The notes beneath the pieces are model-generated. The model had not been told where the DNA came from, made no database searches, and saw nothing but the letters and a program-made list of their open reading frames with translations. A stretch of DNA of 64,000 nucleotides. It comes from Pelagicoccus sp. SDUM812002 (GTDB lineage: Bacteria; Verrucomicrobiota; Verrucomicrobiia; Opitutales; Opitutaceae). Where the stretch lies: NCBI RefSeq assembly GCF_031127835.1, contig NZ_JARXHX010000012.1, positions 108,467 to 172,466 on the forward strand, in the 5' to 3' direction. The position numbers and the translations under genes were made by a program. Position 1 is the stretch's first letter. Every line of letters begins with the position of its first letter. This document shows, in pieces, positions 9,325-26,772 of this stretch.

Positions 9325-9948
9325 CTATTTTACCTCAATCTGAGCAGGAGCGATAACGGGTAGCTTGCCCTCCTCCGACTTGATCACTCGAGGTAGATTA
9401 ACACGGCTGGCCTTCCACCCTTTGTGCACGAGCTTGCCTTTCTGCTCGGAGCCCCCACTTGCCGAGCCAGAAATACGGTAGGAGTCAACCGCATGCTCTG
9501 GTACGGTGACCACGGATCCCTCAGCTTCCCTCGCAACCGGCTCGACAGTGATCATCTCGTCGAACGCGGACTTGCACCCTTGGTGCACGACACGTGCCGC
9601 TGCTCCGACCTGAGCGTCGCTGTACTTGCTGATGTCATCCATCAAGAAGTCCACCAAGCGCCCCTTACTCTGTAGCGTCGAAATGACCGCGATGACTTCT
9701 GCCTCGGCTGCGTTCTTAGGAGCTGGTGGAACCACGACCGGCTCATGCGCTTGGACCGGGGTGCTCACCTTTTCCTCTTCAATAGCAGGGATGTAGTCCG
9801 CCACCGTCATGGCTTTGAGAACCAGCCAAAGAGCGAGCGCCAAAGCTGCTGCGACCAGATAGATCCCATAGGCCTCAAAGCCAGGTACAAACAACAGCCC
9901 ATTGAAAATCGCGATCAAGATGCCAGCGATGAGTGCCTTGTTTTTCAT
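9325..9948 (-). CDS. DUF2760-type membrane protein of the Hsp70 cluster
   Basis: 207 residues from the ATG at 9948 (MKNKALIAGIL). The open frame continues upstream to 10143, but that part is unlike a protein N-terminus. Two closely spaced membrane segments (about 5-24 and 28-48) are followed by a charged, Pro-rich linker and a soluble domain carrying KGRLVDFLMDDISKYSDAQV, which I recognise as the DUF2760 family. This family recurs with the two Hsp70-like ATPases downstream, so it is probably their membrane anchor or partner; this is inferred from gene order, not shown. The start lies 158 bases after the stop of the diadenylate cyclase homologue. Confidence 0.8.
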   Translation of the reverse strand: MKNKALIAGILIAIFNGLLFVPGFEAYGIYLVAAALALALWLVLKAMTVADYIPAIEEEKVSTPVQAHEPVVVPPAPKNAAEAEVIAVISTLQSKGRLVDFLMDDISKYSDAQVGAAARVVHQGCKSAFDEMITVEPVAREAEGSVVTVPEHAVDSYRISGSASGGSEQKGKLVHKGWKASRVNLPRVIKSEEGKLPVIAPAQIEVK

Positions 9949-10106
9949 AGTAAAAGTTGGATGTTGAAAATCTCGATTAAAGGCGTTCGGAAACACCGTA
10001 AATTTCACCAAGCGTATAGAACTCGCCGCTTGGCGATGTCCATACTGAAAAGGTTCAGCCCACCGTACGAAGGCATCCATATGCAGATAATCTCCGGGAC
10101 AACAGT

Positions 10107-11006
10107 TCAGCCGCCCAGAGAGAGCACACGAGCACCTTCCCAAAACACCGTAACGGTACCAGAGGACTCCGAGATTACGATAGCCAAGGACTTGGTGCGC
10201 GCCGTCGTGGCTGCAGCAGCCAGATGGCGCGAGCCGAGCCCTTTCGGAACCTTTACCTTACTAGTCACGGGGGCATCGAGGTAAACACCTGCTGCTTCGA
10301 CCACGCCTTTGCGGTCGATGATGAAACCGCCATCCAAGGCGGAGAGCTCCCGCATGGTTTCGATGAAATCGGAGTCGTGAATATTGCGAAATTTCTTAGC
10401 GTGCCCTTTGCAGGGATTGAGGATGAGCGGACGGGAAATAGGTTCCAGCTCCTCTAAGTCGCCCAAAACAAAGACGGTTCCAATAGGTTTCCCTTCCCTT
10501 CCCTCAGATGCGAACTTGAGCGCTATTTCGATCAAACGGGCAAACTCCTGGGAGATCGGCAGCGCATCATCCTTCGAGATCGAACGCTTGCTGAACCAAT
10601 CGAAGTCGCGTTTAGGGTTCACGAGTAGCATATTGTCTAGACGTTTGGAGCCGGCGACCCCGATCAAGCAAACCATGGATTCGTCGACTTCGATTGCGCC
10701 CTCCATCACCGCAATAATGACTGCCAAAGCGACCTGATCCATGCGGCCTACCGGATTCTCCGGAATCTGGACGCATCTGTCTTTCGAGCCCAAATCCACC
10801 TCGAAGGCCTCCTTGTCATAGGTAACCCAAAGGATCGATTCGGACTCTCGATGTTTCTCTACCATTCGCCGATCCGACAACAACTCGGCAAAGACGAGCA
10901 CACGCCCGATTTCCAAACGTCGAGCGAGTTCGAATCCAAGGCCTACCAGGACTTTGGTTTCTTTCGCTTCAGTGGGATGTTTGTGAGAAGACGACATTTC
11001 ACTCAT
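10107..11006 (-). CDS. CdaZ/DacZ-like diadenylate cyclase domain protein
   Basis: 299 residues. Residues about 1-190 resemble the pyruvate-kinase-C-like N-terminal domain of CdaZ/DacZ proteins. Residues about 215-299 form a DisA_N (DAC) domain: ALDGGFIIDRKG at 223-234, GLGSRHLAAAATT at 256-268 and SESSGTVTVF at 279-288. The family makes cyclic di-AMP from two ATP. The usual DGA motif is DGG here and RHR is RHL, so activity needs testing; the RHxAAAA form is normal for archaeal-type CdaZ. No membrane segment is present. It lies upstream of the DUF2760/Hsp70 genes on the same strand and is divergent from the malonyl-CoA decarboxylase gene. Confidence 0.78.
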   Translation of the reverse strand: MSEMSSSHKHPTEAKETKVLVGLGFELARRLEIGRVLVFAELLSDRRMVEKHRESESILWVTYDKEAFEVDLGSKDRCVQIPENPVGRMDQVALAVIIAVMEGAIEVDESMVCLIGVAGSKRLDNMLLVNPKRDFDWFSKRSISKDDALPISQEFARLIEIALKFASEGREGKPIGTVFVLGDLEELEPISRPLILNPCKGHAKKFRNIHDSDFIETMRELSALDGGFIIDRKGVVEAAGVYLDAPVTSKVKVPKGLGSRHLAAAATTARTKSLAIVISESSGTVTVFWEGARVLSLGG

Positions 11007-11219
11007 ACTCGCAATCTATGAGGTGGGTGTCGATGGCCTTGTTTAATCCAGCGCCTATCCGCAAAAAATATTACGCTCTTGAGAAGCAACGAGGAGGCTA
11101 TAATCTACTAATCCTAAGCTAGAGTAGCATTACGTTTGTTCATGCTCGAATAGAAAAATTTGAAACTGTGACTCGCAATGGGCACACGCCTTGCGGATCA
11201 AGTGTAAGAGAGAAAGACA

Positions 11220-12656
11220 ATGGCAAAGAAATCGGTATCGAACAGCAAAGAGGGATTCATTGGGAGCACCTGGGCAGGCCTCCAATCAGCTTGGAGGGAG
11301 ATCGTTCGCGTATCCACTCGGGCGAATACGTCTGACGACTCAGATCCCGATACGATACGATCCCAGATCCGAGCGTGCTTAGACCAGAAAGGTGGCGAAG
11401 TTTCAGCGCGGAACCGAGCCGCCGGCTTAGCTCGCTCCTATTTGGAATTTTCTGCTGAGGAGCGTCTAGAGTTTCTAAAGATCCTCAACAACGAGTTCGG
11501 AGCCAATGGCGACTTGATCGCAAGCGCGATCGACGCCCTAAAAACAGCGGAGAACGAGGCTGAAACCGAACTTTCGCGCTATCGACTCCGCCGAGCCTTG
11601 GAACCGGCAAGAGTGCAGCTCCTGCGGGAGTTCAATACTCTCCATTCAGGGCCCAGGTTCTTGGTCGAACTCAGACGAGAACTGATCGATCTAGTCAAGG
11701 AATATCCCGAATTGTCAGCCTTGGAGCGAGACTTGAAGGAGCTGCTACGTTCTTGGTTCGATGTCGGATTTCTCGATTTGACTAGTATCAACTGGAACTC
11801 ACCCGCTTCGCTCCTCGAAAAGTTGGGACGCTACGAGGCCGTGCATAAAGTACGGAGTTGGAGGGATCTGAAAAACCGGCTCGATACTGACCGCCGATGT
11901 TTCGCGTTCTTTCATCCCTGTATGCCGAACGAACCTTTAATATTTATAGAGGTCGCCTTGGTCAAAGGGCTCGCGGTGCAGATCCAAGATTTGCTCGACG
12001 AAAAGATGCCCGTGCTCGAACCGGACGAAGCGGATACCGCGATCTTCTACTCAATTTCCAATGCCCAAAGAGGACTCGTAGGCGTCAGTTTCGGAAACTT
12101 CTTGATCAAACAGGTGGTGGACCTACTGCGGCGTGAATTACCAAACCTCAAACGCTTTTCAACCCTGTCCCCTATTCCCGGATACGTGAAGTGGCTTGAG
12201 TCAGAACTGGAGTCAGGACGAGCCTCGCTCTCGCCCTCCGAAAGCAAGGCCTTAAAGCCAATCGCTGGCGAGGAGAAGCCAATTGAATTTGTAGCAAACG
12301 CCCTGAAGAGCCCGAATTGGCATAGAGACGATGCTCTCCGCGGTGTGCTGAAACCCGTGCTGCTACGTTACTGCGCCCTATACCTGCAGCAGGCGAAACG
12401 TACTGGAAGAGGTACCGCGGCCGATCCAGTCGCCCATTTTCATCTGAACAACGGAGCTCGTATGGAGCAGCTCAATTGGATGGGAGATACCTCACCCAAA
12501 GGAATACAAGAATCTGCAGGTATCATGATCAATTACCTCTATCGACTCGATCGTATCGAGAGCTACCATGAGGACTACAATAGCAATGGAAAGATCAACG
12601 CCTCTAAAGGTGTGGTCGCGCTGCAAGGAAAGGTAGACTCCAGCAAATACCAATAA
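11220..12656 (+). CDS. malonyl-CoA decarboxylase
   Basis: 478 residues. It converts malonyl-CoA to acetyl-CoA and CO2. A helical N-terminal domain (about 60-190) precedes the GNAT-fold catalytic domain, which contains AFFHPCMPNEPLIFIEVAL, the Ser-containing RFSTLSPIPGY around 312-322, and the His motif HFHLNNGA around 406-413. These are the regions of the catalytic Ser/His pair in characterised enzymes. Length and motifs fit a full enzyme. An AGAGAG stretch lies just before the ATG. Malonate-activating genes are not nearby, so the role may be to control malonyl-CoA levels; this is inferred. The upstream region is shared with a divergent gene. Confidence 0.9.
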   Translation: MAKKSVSNSKEGFIGSTWAGLQSAWREIVRVSTRANTSDDSDPDTIRSQIRACLDQKGGEVSARNRAAGLARSYLEFSAEERLEFLKILNNEFGANGDLIASAIDALKTAENEAETELSRYRLRRALEPARVQLLREFNTLHSGPRFLVELRRELIDLVKEYPELSALERDLKELLRSWFDVGFLDLTSINWNSPASLLEKLGRYEAVHKVRSWRDLKNRLDTDRRCFAFFHPCMPNEPLIFIEVALVKGLAVQIQDLLDEKMPVLEPDEADTAIFYSISNAQRGLVGVSFGNFLIKQVVDLLRRELPNLKRFSTLSPIPGYVKWLESELESGRASLSPSESKALKPIAGEEKPIEFVANALKSPNWHRDDALRGVLKPVLLRYCALYLQQAKRTGRGTAADPVAHFHLNNGARMEQLNWMGDTSPKGIQESAGIMINYLYRLDRIESYHEDYNSNGKINASKGVVALQGKVDSSKYQ

Positions 12657-12692
12657 TCGGGGCGTGATTCAACCCTTGCGCTGAGTTCGGTA

Positions 12693-13832
12693 CTATTCCG
12701 AAAACTCTAGCAACCCGCTCGGGTCGATGAAGTGCGGAATTCCTAACGTTAGACAATGTAGGAAGCCACCTGTCTGGATCAAATCATCTGCTGGAATGGG
12801 CAAAATCTCCCATTTGGGTAGCAACTCCCGGTAGGTTTCCATCACCTGATTTTCGAGAGCCGGATCCACGTCGGAATAGCTTGGCACTAACATCAGCCCA
12901 TTCACGTAAAATACATTAGTGTAGGAACGCCACATCCCGTCTTTACGCGGCGGCAAGGGGATACGGTGCACTTGGACGGGGCGACCTTCAACCAACTGTT
13001 CCCCCACAAGTTGAGAAGCCCGCTCGATATGGGATCGTACCTCTTCAGTCTCCTCAGGTAGTGCTTGAGCAATTACAGCTGTTTTCGGATTCACGAAAGT
13101 AATGAACATGTCCGCATGGCCCGTCTGTTCACCCGGTATCGAAGGCACAAAGGTCAGGGTCTTCAGGGTAAAATAGGTATTCATCAATCCTGTAAACTCG
13201 TCACCGCTGAAGTTTCTGAAGCGATTGCGTTCGATCAGTTTGAGCGAGGATACCCCTAAACCATTTCCGTTGTGTACCAAGTTACCTCCCTCCAAAGAAA
13301 TCGGAACGTAGGAGCATTGTATACCGAGAGCGTTCGCTAAAACCAAAGGAAACTGGTCGTCGAGAGGACGCGATCCCAACTCGTCCCTAGCCGAATAATA
13401 GGTGTCCACGATTGAACCGGACCCATCGGAGCGACGTATAAATATCGGTCCAAAATCGCGTATCCACATCGAATCCAATTGGTGTACCAAGAAGTGTACG
13501 CGATCACGATCCACCCCCGCCTCTTCCAAAGCCTCTCGACCGTTAAGAATCTGTTCCGGACCCGCCACAATAGCTATCACAGGTGCTCGTTCCGAGATGT
13601 GGCCAACCAATGTCGCGAAGAGCTCCGGATGAAAATGTACCAATTCGTTCGCAGACAATAGTACCGCTGACAACTTACCGAACTCCCCGGGAATACGAAT
13701 CGGCAACGGCAAGCTTCGGTTGAACGAGTCGCGTTTGGCCTTGGCAGACTTTTCAGCAGATATTGGTTCCTGCTGAGCAAAAGTCTGTACGACGGAAACG
13801 AGAATCGCTGCGAAGAGAAGTGCAATTTTCAT
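12693..13832 (-). CDS. exported agmatine deiminase-like (PAD_porph family) protein
   Basis: 379 residues from the ATG at 13832, which begins a clear signal peptide (MKIALLFAAILVSVVQTFA); the upstream open frame is not needed. It belongs to the guanidine-modifying enzyme fold: the catalytic Asp is in MWIRDFGP, His in GHADMFITF and the nucleophile Cys in GGFLHCLTLGIP. In typical agmatine deiminases this last motif reads GGGIHC, and the enzyme is cytoplasmic. Here an export signal and the GGFLHC variant suggest a peptidyl-arginine or other guanidine deiminase in the periplasm. It lies downstream of the rpoC terminator and is probably independently transcribed or fed by read-through. Confidence 0.82.
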   Translation of the reverse strand: MKIALLFAAILVSVVQTFAQQEPISAEKSAKAKRDSFNRSLPLPIRIPGEFGKLSAVLLSANELVHFHPELFATLVGHISERAPVIAIVAGPEQILNGREALEEAGVDRDRVHFLVHQLDSMWIRDFGPIFIRRSDGSGSIVDTYYSARDELGSRPLDDQFPLVLANALGIQCSYVPISLEGGNLVHNGNGLGVSSLKLIERNRFRNFSGDEFTGLMNTYFTLKTLTFVPSIPGEQTGHADMFITFVNPKTAVIAQALPEETEEVRSHIERASQLVGEQLVEGRPVQVHRIPLPPRKDGMWRSYTNVFYVNGLMLVPSYSDVDPALENQVMETYRELLPKWEILPIPADDLIQTGGFLHCLTLGIPHFIDPSGLLEFSE

Positions 13833-13939
13833 CAGATGGAATTCGGATATCCAGGCTCCGATACGAAGTTCGCAAAAGACGGGAAGGAAGCCGATTTGGC
13901 AAGAACCAAGAGCCCTACTCTTCCAACCGAATAGGACAC

Positions 13940-13975
13940 AAAAAGCCCGCATCCTTTGGCGGGATGCGGGCTTTG
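13940..13975 (-). terminator. rho-independent terminator of the rpoB-rpoC operon
   Basis: A perfect 10-bp stem, GCCCGCATCC (13945-13954) with GGATGCGGGC (13962-13971), has a 7-base loop. On the minus strand it is followed by TTTTTGTG. It starts about 25 bases after the rpoC stop. Confidence 0.93.
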
Positions 13976-14000
13976 CTAAATGTATTCTCTACGTGCCGGT

Positions 14001-18155
<4,155 letters not shown>

Positions 18156-18183
18156 TATATTAAATCCTCAGTCGGTTGGTTGG

Positions 18184-21957
<3,774 letters not shown>

Positions 21958-22055
21958 GTGAATCTGTGCTAGATGTGGGCGAAAATGTGGTGAGTCGGCT
22001 TGGTGAAAACGAGGTGGATAAAACGATATTATTCCCCGGCTAATAAACGCAGGAA

Positions 22056-22084
22056 AGACAGGCGCGACTAATACGCGCCTGTCT
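22056..22084 (-). terminator. hairpin in the rplL-rpoB gap (likely attenuator)
   Basis: A perfect 11-bp stem AGACAGGCGCG / CGCGCCTGTCT closes a 7-base loop. On the minus strand it is followed only by TTTCCTG, a weak T run. Partial termination between ribosomal-protein and polymerase genes is known in other bacteria; this hairpin is placed to do the same. An RNase processing site is the alternative. Confidence 0.6.
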
Positions 22085-22121
22085 CAAATAAAAAGCTGTA
22101 TAAAGCAGCGTGCAACAATGT

Positions 22122-22505
22122 CTATTTAACTTCGACCTTGGCGCCAGCAGCTTCGAGCTTGGACTTGATTTCTGCAGCTTCGTCCTTGGAGCACTGTTCC
22201 TTAACGGGCTTAGGCGCGCCTTCAACGAGGTCTTTTGCTTCCTTGAGGCCAAGACCGGTGATTCCACGTACTTCCTTGATCACATTGATCTTCTTATCGC
22301 CAGCAGCGACGAGGATTACGTCAAACTCGGTTTGTTCTTCAGCAGGAGCAGCGGCTTCGCCACCAGCAGGTGCTGCGGCTACGGCTACAGGAGCAGCAGC
22401 GGATACGCCCCACTTTTCTTCGAGGTCCTTAACGAGACCTGCGATGTCGAGTACGGTTTGGCCGCTGAGCCATTCGATTACGTCTTCTTTAGTGATGTCT
22501 GCCAT
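22122..22505 (-). CDS. rplL: ribosomal protein bL12 (L7/L12)
   Basis: 127 residues. It is the stalk protein that recruits translation factors. An N-terminal dimerisation helix region (about 1-35), an Ala/Gly-rich hinge ([20 protein letters not shown]) and the C-terminal factor-binding domain ([40 protein letters not shown]) are in the canonical order. It lies 135 bases after rplJ and is the last ribosomal gene before the rpoB attenuator-like hairpin. The length is typical. Confidence 0.98.
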   Translation of the reverse strand: MADITKEDVIEWLSGQTVLDIAGLVKDLEEKWGVSAAAPVAVAAAPAGGEAAAPAEEQTEFDVILVAAGDKKINVIKEVRGITGLGLKEAKDLVEGAPKPVKEQCSKDEAAEIKSKLEAAGAKVEVK

Positions 22506-22640
22506 CTTCGTAGTGATCGGCTAGTTTGGAAAGGATTTCCGCGTTTAAGGCGACGTGTCGCCCTAGCCTGTATCTTTTGGTTATGGTGTTGTAAGACGAA
22601 GGCATCCAAGCCCTCGAAAATTGAATGAGAGAATAAAGGG

Positions 22641-23153
22641 CTACTCGCCCTTGTCGGCCTTCGCCATAAGTACGTTGAGCATTGCCTTGGGTACGCCGCT
22701 GAGAACGAAGACCAAGCTTTGAGCGGGTTGGCTGAGAAGGCCAAGAAGCTGAGCGCGCATCGCGTCGATGTTCGGCAGCTTGGAGAGAGCAATGATCTCT
22801 TCCTTCTCTAGACGCTGCGAAGATAGGATACCCACCTTCACGTCCATCTTGTCCTTCTTGTCGAAGAACTTGGTCAGAACCTTGGCGACTCCGGAAGGAT
22901 TCGCGCCTCCGATAACGATGGCGTTTTGACCGTTTAGGTGTTCGTCGATGCCTGGATAACCGCGCTCGCGAGCCGCTACCTTAAGGATGTTATTCTTAAC
23001 GACGTGAAACTCCGCCTCCTCCTTGACGAGCTCAGCGCGGAGCTCGGCGATGTCGACCACTGTAGAACGCTCGTAATCGGCGAGGAAGAGGTAGTCGGAC
23101 TTGTCGAGGTGAGTGTTGATTTCATCAACGAGAAATTGTTTTTCTGGTCTCAT
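22641..23153 (-). CDS. rplJ: ribosomal protein uL10
   Basis: 170 residues. It is the base of the ribosomal stalk: it binds 23S rRNA through the N-terminal domain and L12 dimers through its C-terminal helix. MRPEKQFLVDEINTHLDKSD and LRAELVKEEAEFHVVKNNIL fit the family. It is followed by rplL after 135 bases and preceded by rplA with a 23-base gap. That gap is too short for a classical L10 leader, so any autoregulatory site would have to lie elsewhere. Confidence 0.97.
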   Translation of the reverse strand: MRPEKQFLVDEINTHLDKSDYLFLADYERSTVVDIAELRAELVKEEAEFHVVKNNILKVAARERGYPGIDEHLNGQNAIVIGGANPSGVAKVLTKFFDKKDKMDVKVGILSSQRLEKEEIIALSKLPNIDAMRAQLLGLLSQPAQSLVFVLSGVPKAMLNVLMAKADKGE

Positions 23154-23176
23154 GGTATGTAAACCTCCTGTTTTAT

Positions 23177-23869
23177 TTAGTACTTCGCGTACTCCGAGGT
23201 CGCGAGCTTGATGCTCGGAGTCTGGGTCGCCGAGATATAAGCACTCTTGATATAGCGACCCTTGAACGATGCAGGACGAGCCTTGCCAATCGCTTCCATG
23301 ATCGCAGTGAGGTTACCAACTACTTCTTCGATGCCAAATGAACGTTTGCCGACGCCAACTCCAAGGGAGGCATTCTTGTCGACCTTGTATTCAACACGAC
23401 CAGCCATTACTTCCTGAATCGCCTTCGAGATATCGTCAGAGACAGTACCTGCCTTCGGATTTGGCATGAGGCCTTTAGGTCCAAGGACACGTGCGATTTT
23501 GCGCACTTCCTTCATCGCATCCGGCGTGGCCACTGCAACGTCGAAGTCGAACCAACCACCTTGAACCTTGGCGATCATGTCATCGAGACCTGCTTCGGTT
23601 GCACCAGCTGCCTTCGCAGCTTCAGCATCGGCGGTGAACGCGAGAACGCGTACCGACTTACCGCTACCATGAGGAAGCATTACTGTGCCACGCACCATTT
23701 CGTCGCCCTTGCGAGGATCGACTCCAAGCTTGAGGGAAACTTCGATCGTCTCGTCGAACTTTGCCTTCGGCAACTTCGCGAGCGCATCGACTGCTTCAGC
23801 AATCGTGTATTCTTTACCAAGATCGGCCGCTTCTGAAGCTGCACGAAACTTTTTGGATAGTTTTACCAT
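23177..23869 (-). CDS. rplA: ribosomal protein uL1
   Basis: 230 residues, full length. It binds 23S rRNA helices at the L1 stalk and in many bacteria represses its own operon. The family core is visible: FDETIEVSLKLGVDPRKGDEM, RGTVMLPHGSGKS and ARVLGPKGLMPNPKAGTVS. Start and length match the family. It sits 55 bases after rplK in the order rplK-rplA-rplJ-rplL. Confidence 0.98.
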   Translation of the reverse strand: MVKLSKKFRAASEAADLGKEYTIAEAVDALAKLPKAKFDETIEVSLKLGVDPRKGDEMVRGTVMLPHGSGKSVRVLAFTADAEAAKAAGATEAGLDDMIAKVQGGWFDFDVAVATPDAMKEVRKIARVLGPKGLMPNPKAGTVSDDISKAIQEVMAGRVEYKVDKNASLGVGVGKRSFGIEEVVGNLTAIMEAIGKARPASFKGRYIKSAYISATQTPSIKLATSEYAKY

Positions 23870-23924
23870 TTAGTACTCCTTGCGGTGCTAACGCCTTTCG
23901 GCTCCCGCGTTGAGGTTATTTTTA

Positions 23925-24350
23925 TTAGCCTTCGACTTCTATGCCCATTGAGCGAGCCGTACCTTCGATGATACGCGACGCTGCTTCGGGATCCGAAGCG
24001 TTGAGATCAGCCTTTTTCATTTCGACGATCTCGAGAATCTGAGCCTTCGTTACCTTACCGACTTTGTCGCGGTTTGGAACGCCAGAGCCCTTCGCCAAGC
24101 CAGCAGCCTTCTTGAGAAGGACAGCAGCTGGAGGGGACTTCAGAATGAAGGTGAAAGACTTGTCTTGATAGACAGTAATTACGACAGGAAGGATGAGACC
24201 CGCTCTGTCTTGTGTCTTCGCATTATACTCCTTACAAAAGGCCATGATGTTGACCCCAGCCGCACCAAGGGCTGGACCAACTGGAGGCGCTGGATTGGCG
24301 CCGCCGGCAGGGAGTTGTAGGCGAATGGTTCCTGTGACTTTCTTTGCCAT
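23925..24350 (-). CDS. rplK: ribosomal protein uL11
   Basis: 141 residues, full length. It forms the GTPase-associated centre of the large subunit. Conserved stretches are [38 protein letters not shown] and the C-terminal rRNA-binding [19 protein letters not shown]. It starts 4 bases after the nusG stop, so the two are co-translated. Confidence 0.98.
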   Translation of the reverse strand: MAKKVTGTIRLQLPAGGANPAPPVGPALGAAGVNIMAFCKEYNAKTQDRAGLILPVVITVYQDKSFTFILKSPPAAVLLKKAAGLAKGSGVPNRDKVGKVTKAQILEIVEMKKADLNASDPEAASRIIEGTARSMGIEVEG

Positions 24351-24354
24351 TTGT

Positions 24355-24930
24355 TTAGCTTGTTAAGCGTTCGACTTGCCAATACTCCAGCTCGACTGGA
24401 GTGAATCTTCCGAAGATCGATACCGACACCTTGAGCTTGCCCTTCTCGGGGTCTATCTCGTCGATGCGGCCATTGAGGTTGAGGAATGGGCCATCCGTAA
24501 TCTTGACCTCTTCTCCAATCTCGAACTGTACCTTCGGGGTTTCTTTGCCCGTAGCGGCTTCCACTTGACTGAGAATCGTGTCGATTTCAGACTTTTTGAG
24601 AGGCGATGGACGGTCTCCGCCTACGAAATTGATGACGCCCGCGGTCTCGCGAACGAAGTACCAGGGCTTATTCAACAGCTTTCCATTCTCGTCGTAAAGA
24701 CGCATGTGAACGAAAGCGTAGCCTGGATAGAACTTACGCACGATCTGAGACTTCTTGCCGTTCTTCACTTCCGTGACGGTCTCAGTCGGCACGAGGACTT
24801 CGAAGACGAACTCCTCCATCTCGTCTTCCTTGATGAACTTGTCTAGATAGCGCTTAACCTTACCCTCCTGATTTGAGAGAGTTTGGATAACGTACCAAGC
24901 GGCGCCGGTTTTTGCGCTGGTTTCAGACAT
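24355..24930 (-). CDS. nusG: transcription termination/antitermination factor NusG
   Basis: 191 residues. It binds RNA polymerase beta' through the NGN domain (about 10-125: [46 protein letters not shown]) and couples to ribosomal uS10 or Rho through the C-terminal KOW domain (about 135-190: [19 protein letters not shown]). There is no inserted domain. It lies between secE (32-base gap) and rplK (4-base gap), the standard order. Confidence 0.98.
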   Translation of the reverse strand: MSETSAKTGAAWYVIQTLSNQEGKVKRYLDKFIKEDEMEEFVFEVLVPTETVTEVKNGKKSQIVRKFYPGYAFVHMRLYDENGKLLNKPWYFVRETAGVINFVGGDRPSPLKKSEIDTILSQVEAATGKETPKVQFEIGEEVKITDGPFLNLNGRIDEIDPEKGKLKVSVSIFGRFTPVELEYWQVERLTS

Positions 24931-24962
24931 GGGATCTATAAATTAAGGAAGAGTTTGGAAAA

Positions 24963-25166
24963 CTAGCGCATCCAACTCGTGAAAAGATTCACGACATTCG
25001 CTATAGAGAAATCCGCAACCGCGACAAATAGCCCCATGATTGCGATCGCGATGAGCACGACGAAGGTCGACTCACGTAGCTCGGAAAAAGAGGGCCAACT
25101 GGCCTTCTTGAGCTCCGTGATCGTCTCACCTGTAAATATGCGAATGCTGCGGAACGGATTTTTCAT
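24963..25166 (-). CDS. secE: protein translocase subunit SecE
   Basis: 67 residues, the short single-span form. It has the conserved amphipathic segment (TGETITELKKASWPSFSELRE split over about 13-33) followed by one membrane helix (about 35-60). It stabilises SecY in the inner membrane. The gene sits 13 bases after tRNA-Trp and ahead of nusG. There is no rpmG gene between tuf and secE, unlike many bacteria. Confidence 0.95.
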   Translation of the reverse strand: MKNPFRSIRIFTGETITELKKASWPSFSELRESTFVVLIAIAIMGLFVAVADFSIANVVNLFTSWMR

Positions 25167-25179
25167 TTGATAAAAAAGA

Positions 25180-25255
25180 TGGCAGGGCAGGAGGGACTCG
25201 AACCCCCAACCCTCGGTTTTGGAGACCGATGCTCTACCAATTGAGCCACTACCCT
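25180..25255 (-). tRNA. tRNA-Trp (CCA)
   Basis: 76 bases including an encoded CCA. The acceptor AGGGTAG pairs with CTGCCCT (one T-G pair). The anticodon loop is CTCCAAA, giving CCA (Trp), and the T arm GGGGGTTCGAGTCCCTC is intact. It lies between tuf and secE, as in many bacteria. Confidence 0.98.
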
Positions 25256-25270
25256 ATGCCAAAAAAAACT

Positions 25271-25307
25271 AAAAACAATCGCCGGAACCCAGGGGATGGG
25301 CTCCGGC
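25271..25307 (-). terminator. terminator-like hairpin after tuf
   Basis: The stem GCCGGA-CCCA / TGGG-TCCGGC (25281-25307), with a one-base mismatch each side and a short loop, is followed on the minus strand by ATTGTTTTT. It lies between tuf and tRNA-Trp and may limit or process transcripts entering tRNA-Trp/secE/nusG. Confidence 0.6.
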
Positions 25308-25333
25308 AAAAGATAAAAACTTAAAACAAAACC

Positions 25334-26524
<1,191 letters not shown>

Positions 26525-26604
26525 TTTTGTTTATGAGTTAGGTGTGTTGAAATTGGTTTCTGTTGGAAATTTCGACCCATCGATGAAACCGATCGTTCGC
26601 GCAG

Positions 26605-26680
<76 letters not shown>

Positions 26681-26714
26681 ACTCCGAGAAGTGGATCTGA
26701 AAAAAAGAAGTGAG

Positions 26715-26743
26715 AACATGCGCAGGCCATTTTTGCCCGTCAA
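26715..26743 (-). promoter_or_regulatory. candidate sigma-70 promoter for tRNA-Thr/tuf
   Basis: On the minus strand TTGACG (26738-26743), a 17-base spacer, then CATGTT (26715-26720); transcription would begin roughly 27 bases before the tRNA. The -10 match is weak. Confidence 0.35.
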
Positions 26744-26772
26744 CTACAATATCAATAAAATTGGACGCGTTC

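Noticed and set aside
9949..10143. Upstream extension of the DUF2760 gene
   Set aside because: The added sequence is Cys-rich, lacks a membrane or family signature, and overlaps the 3' end of the diadenylate cyclase gene; the ATG at 9948 begins directly before the membrane helices.
9745..10284. 179-codon plus-strand frame across the DUF2760 and cyclase genes
   Set aside because: It is antisense to two supported genes and has no motif or ribosome site.
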